The notes beneath the pieces are model-generated. The model was not told where the DNA came from. It ran no database searches and worked only from the letters and a program-made list of their open reading frames with translations. This document shows, piece after piece, positions 4,580 through 5,649 of a stretch of DNA of 5,649 nucleotides. Numbering within the stretch: the first letter of the stretch is position 1; every line of letters begins with the position of its first letter. Both the position numbers and the translations under genes were made by a program. The DNA is from Anaerolineae bacterium (GTDB taxonomy: Bacteria; Chloroflexota; Anaerolineae; Aggregatilineales; Aggregatilineaceae), in the NCBI GenBank assembly GCA_016929355.1, contig JAFGJA010000154.1, positions 1 through 5,649 of the forward strand, given 5' to 3'.

Positions 4580-5649
4580 CTATGCTCCCGGTCCCAGAAT
4601 CGTGCCCGGCGCGATGATCTGCTGCGGTTCCAACTGCGGCGACGCGACCAGATCGTAAACCATTGCGCCCGTAACGCGCACCGGCACGATCTCGCCAACG
4701 GGTAATTCACTCTCGATCAGCACATAACCATCGATCTCCGGCGCATCACGGTAGGAGCGCGCCAACGAGATTATATCGCCAGTGGGCTTACCATCCTGAT
4801 CGGCGGCTTCGGCGTAGCCTTCGACCAGCACATTCAATTTTTTGCCCACCAACGCCTGATTACGCGCCAGACTGATCGGCTGCTGCGTGGTCATCAGCAG
4901 ATCGCGCCGCGCGGCTTTCACATCTTCATCGACGTGATGCGGTTGCTCGGCGGAAGGCGTGCCCGGTTCGTAACTGTAGGTGAAACACCCCACGCGATCA
5001 AACTGCATTTCTTCGACAAACTGCATCAGCGTTTCAAATTCCGCATCCGTTTCGCCGGGATAACCGACAATGAACGTCGTGCGGATCGCCAGTTCCGGCA
5101 TGGCGGCGCGCATCTTGCCAATGGTGGCCCGCACCCAATCCACATTCGCCGGACGCCGCATTCGCAGCAAGGTTTGCCGGTCTGCGTGCTGCAAGGGAAT
5201 ATCCAGATAGGGCAAAATCTGCGCATGAGTCGCCATTACATCGATCAGGCGATCTGTCACGTAGCCGGGATAAGCGTACATGATGCGCAGCCAGGGCATA
5301 TCCGGCACGGCGGCAACCAACTGCTCTAATAACTGCGCGAGTCCGTCTTTCATACCGAGATCGTGCCCGTAATCCGTCGAATCTTGCGCGATCAGAATCA
5401 ATTCGCGCACGCCTTGATCGCGCAATAACCGCGCCTCGTGCAAAATACGATCCACCGGGCGACTTACGGCTGTGCCTTTGATGCCGGGGATCGCGCAAAA
5501 GGCACACGGGCGGCGGCAGCCATCCGCGATTTTGAGGTACGCGCTTGCCCCCTGCACCGCGACCCGGTTCACATCGCGCTCATCGGTCCCAACAGTGAGC
5601 GCGTTTTCCGGCAGATGGTAGAGCGGGGCGGGATGCTTGCGGGCGCGCA
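4580..5649 (-). CDS. rimO: Ribosomal protein S12 methylthiotransferase RimO, partial
   Basis: RimO is a radical-SAM enzyme that adds a methylthio group to a conserved aspartate of ribosomal protein S12, using two iron-sulfur clusters. The 3' end is complete (TAG at 4580-4582) and about 355 codons are visible. The frame stays open to the right edge, so the GTG at 5570-5572 is not the start, and the N-terminal UPF0004 domain lies outside the window. Numbering from that GTG, the SAM cluster motif CRRPCAFC is at 19-26, LIAQDSTDYG at 60-69, YLDIPLQHA at 122-130, YPGETDAEF at 171-179, FTYSYEPGTP at 197-206, and a TRAM RNA-binding domain at about 240-310 with SYRDAPEIDG (273-282). The last motifs, with YSYEPGTP, separate RimO from MiaB and MtaB. 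No damage is visible. It converges on the small GNAT gene 51 bases away. Confidence 0.93.
   Translation of the reverse strand, partial: RARKHPAPLYHLPENALTVGTDERDVNRVAVQGASAYLKIADGCRRPCAFCAIPGIKGTAVSRPVDRILHEARLLRDQGVRELILIAQDSTDYGHDLGMKDGLAQLLEQLVAAVPDMPWLRIMYAYPGYVTDRLIDVMATHAQILPYLDIPLQHADRQTLLRMRRPANVDWVRATIGKMRAAMPELAIRTTFIVGYPGETDAEFETLMQFVEEMQFDRVGCFTYSYEPGTPSAEQPHHVDEDVKAARRDLLMTTQQPISLARNQALVGKKLNVLVEGYAEAADQDGKPTGDIISLARSYRDAPEIDGYVLIESELPVGEIVPVRVTGAMVYDLVASPQLEPQQIIAPGTILGPGA

Overview
The window is about 5.6 kb of fairly GC-rich bacterial DNA. It carries four intact or partial protein genes on the + strand side, one broken gene, and one convergent gene that runs off the right edge. 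The intergenic gaps hold repeated C-rich/G-rich palindromes (CCCCCTCTCC...GGAGAGGGGG with flanking GGGGGGTGAGG). Such repeats, together with tandem two-domain GNAT proteins and the general codon style, suggest a Chloroflexota (Anaerolineae-like) genome. This is an inference from style, not from a marker gene.

Layout. Positions 1-340 hold no convincing gene but contain two strong intrinsic terminators about 45 bases apart, which insulate what follows from upstream transcription. Then come two neighbouring paralogous genes (341-1363 and 1484-2545). Each encodes a protein of about 340-353 residues made of two GNAT acetyltransferase domains, an architecture shared with mycothiol synthase (MshD). 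The gaps after both genes are filled by the palindromic repeat. Next is the remains of an aminoglycoside-phosphotransferase-fold (APH/choline-kinase-like) gene at 2807-3251. Its start, ribosome binding site, N-lobe and C-terminal end are still recognisable, but the catalytic centre is gone and the two parts are in different frames. A membrane-anchored TlpA/ResA-type thioredoxin gene (3405-4019) follows behind an AT-rich promoter-like patch, then a single-domain GNAT gene (4103-4528).

On the minus strand, rimO (4580 to beyond 5649) encodes the radical-SAM methylthiotransferase that modifies ribosomal protein S12. It converges on the small GNAT gene, and a third copy of the palindromic repeat sits exactly in the 51-base gap between the two stop codons.

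No single pathway ties these genes together. The + strand genes look like accessory acetyltransferases and a redox protein, and rimO is a housekeeping translation gene. The most notable points are the paired double-GNAT paralogues (one with a degenerate cofactor loop in its first domain), the internally deleted kinase pseudogene, and the repeat family that occupies three gene ends. I did not find a convincing new multi-gene system.
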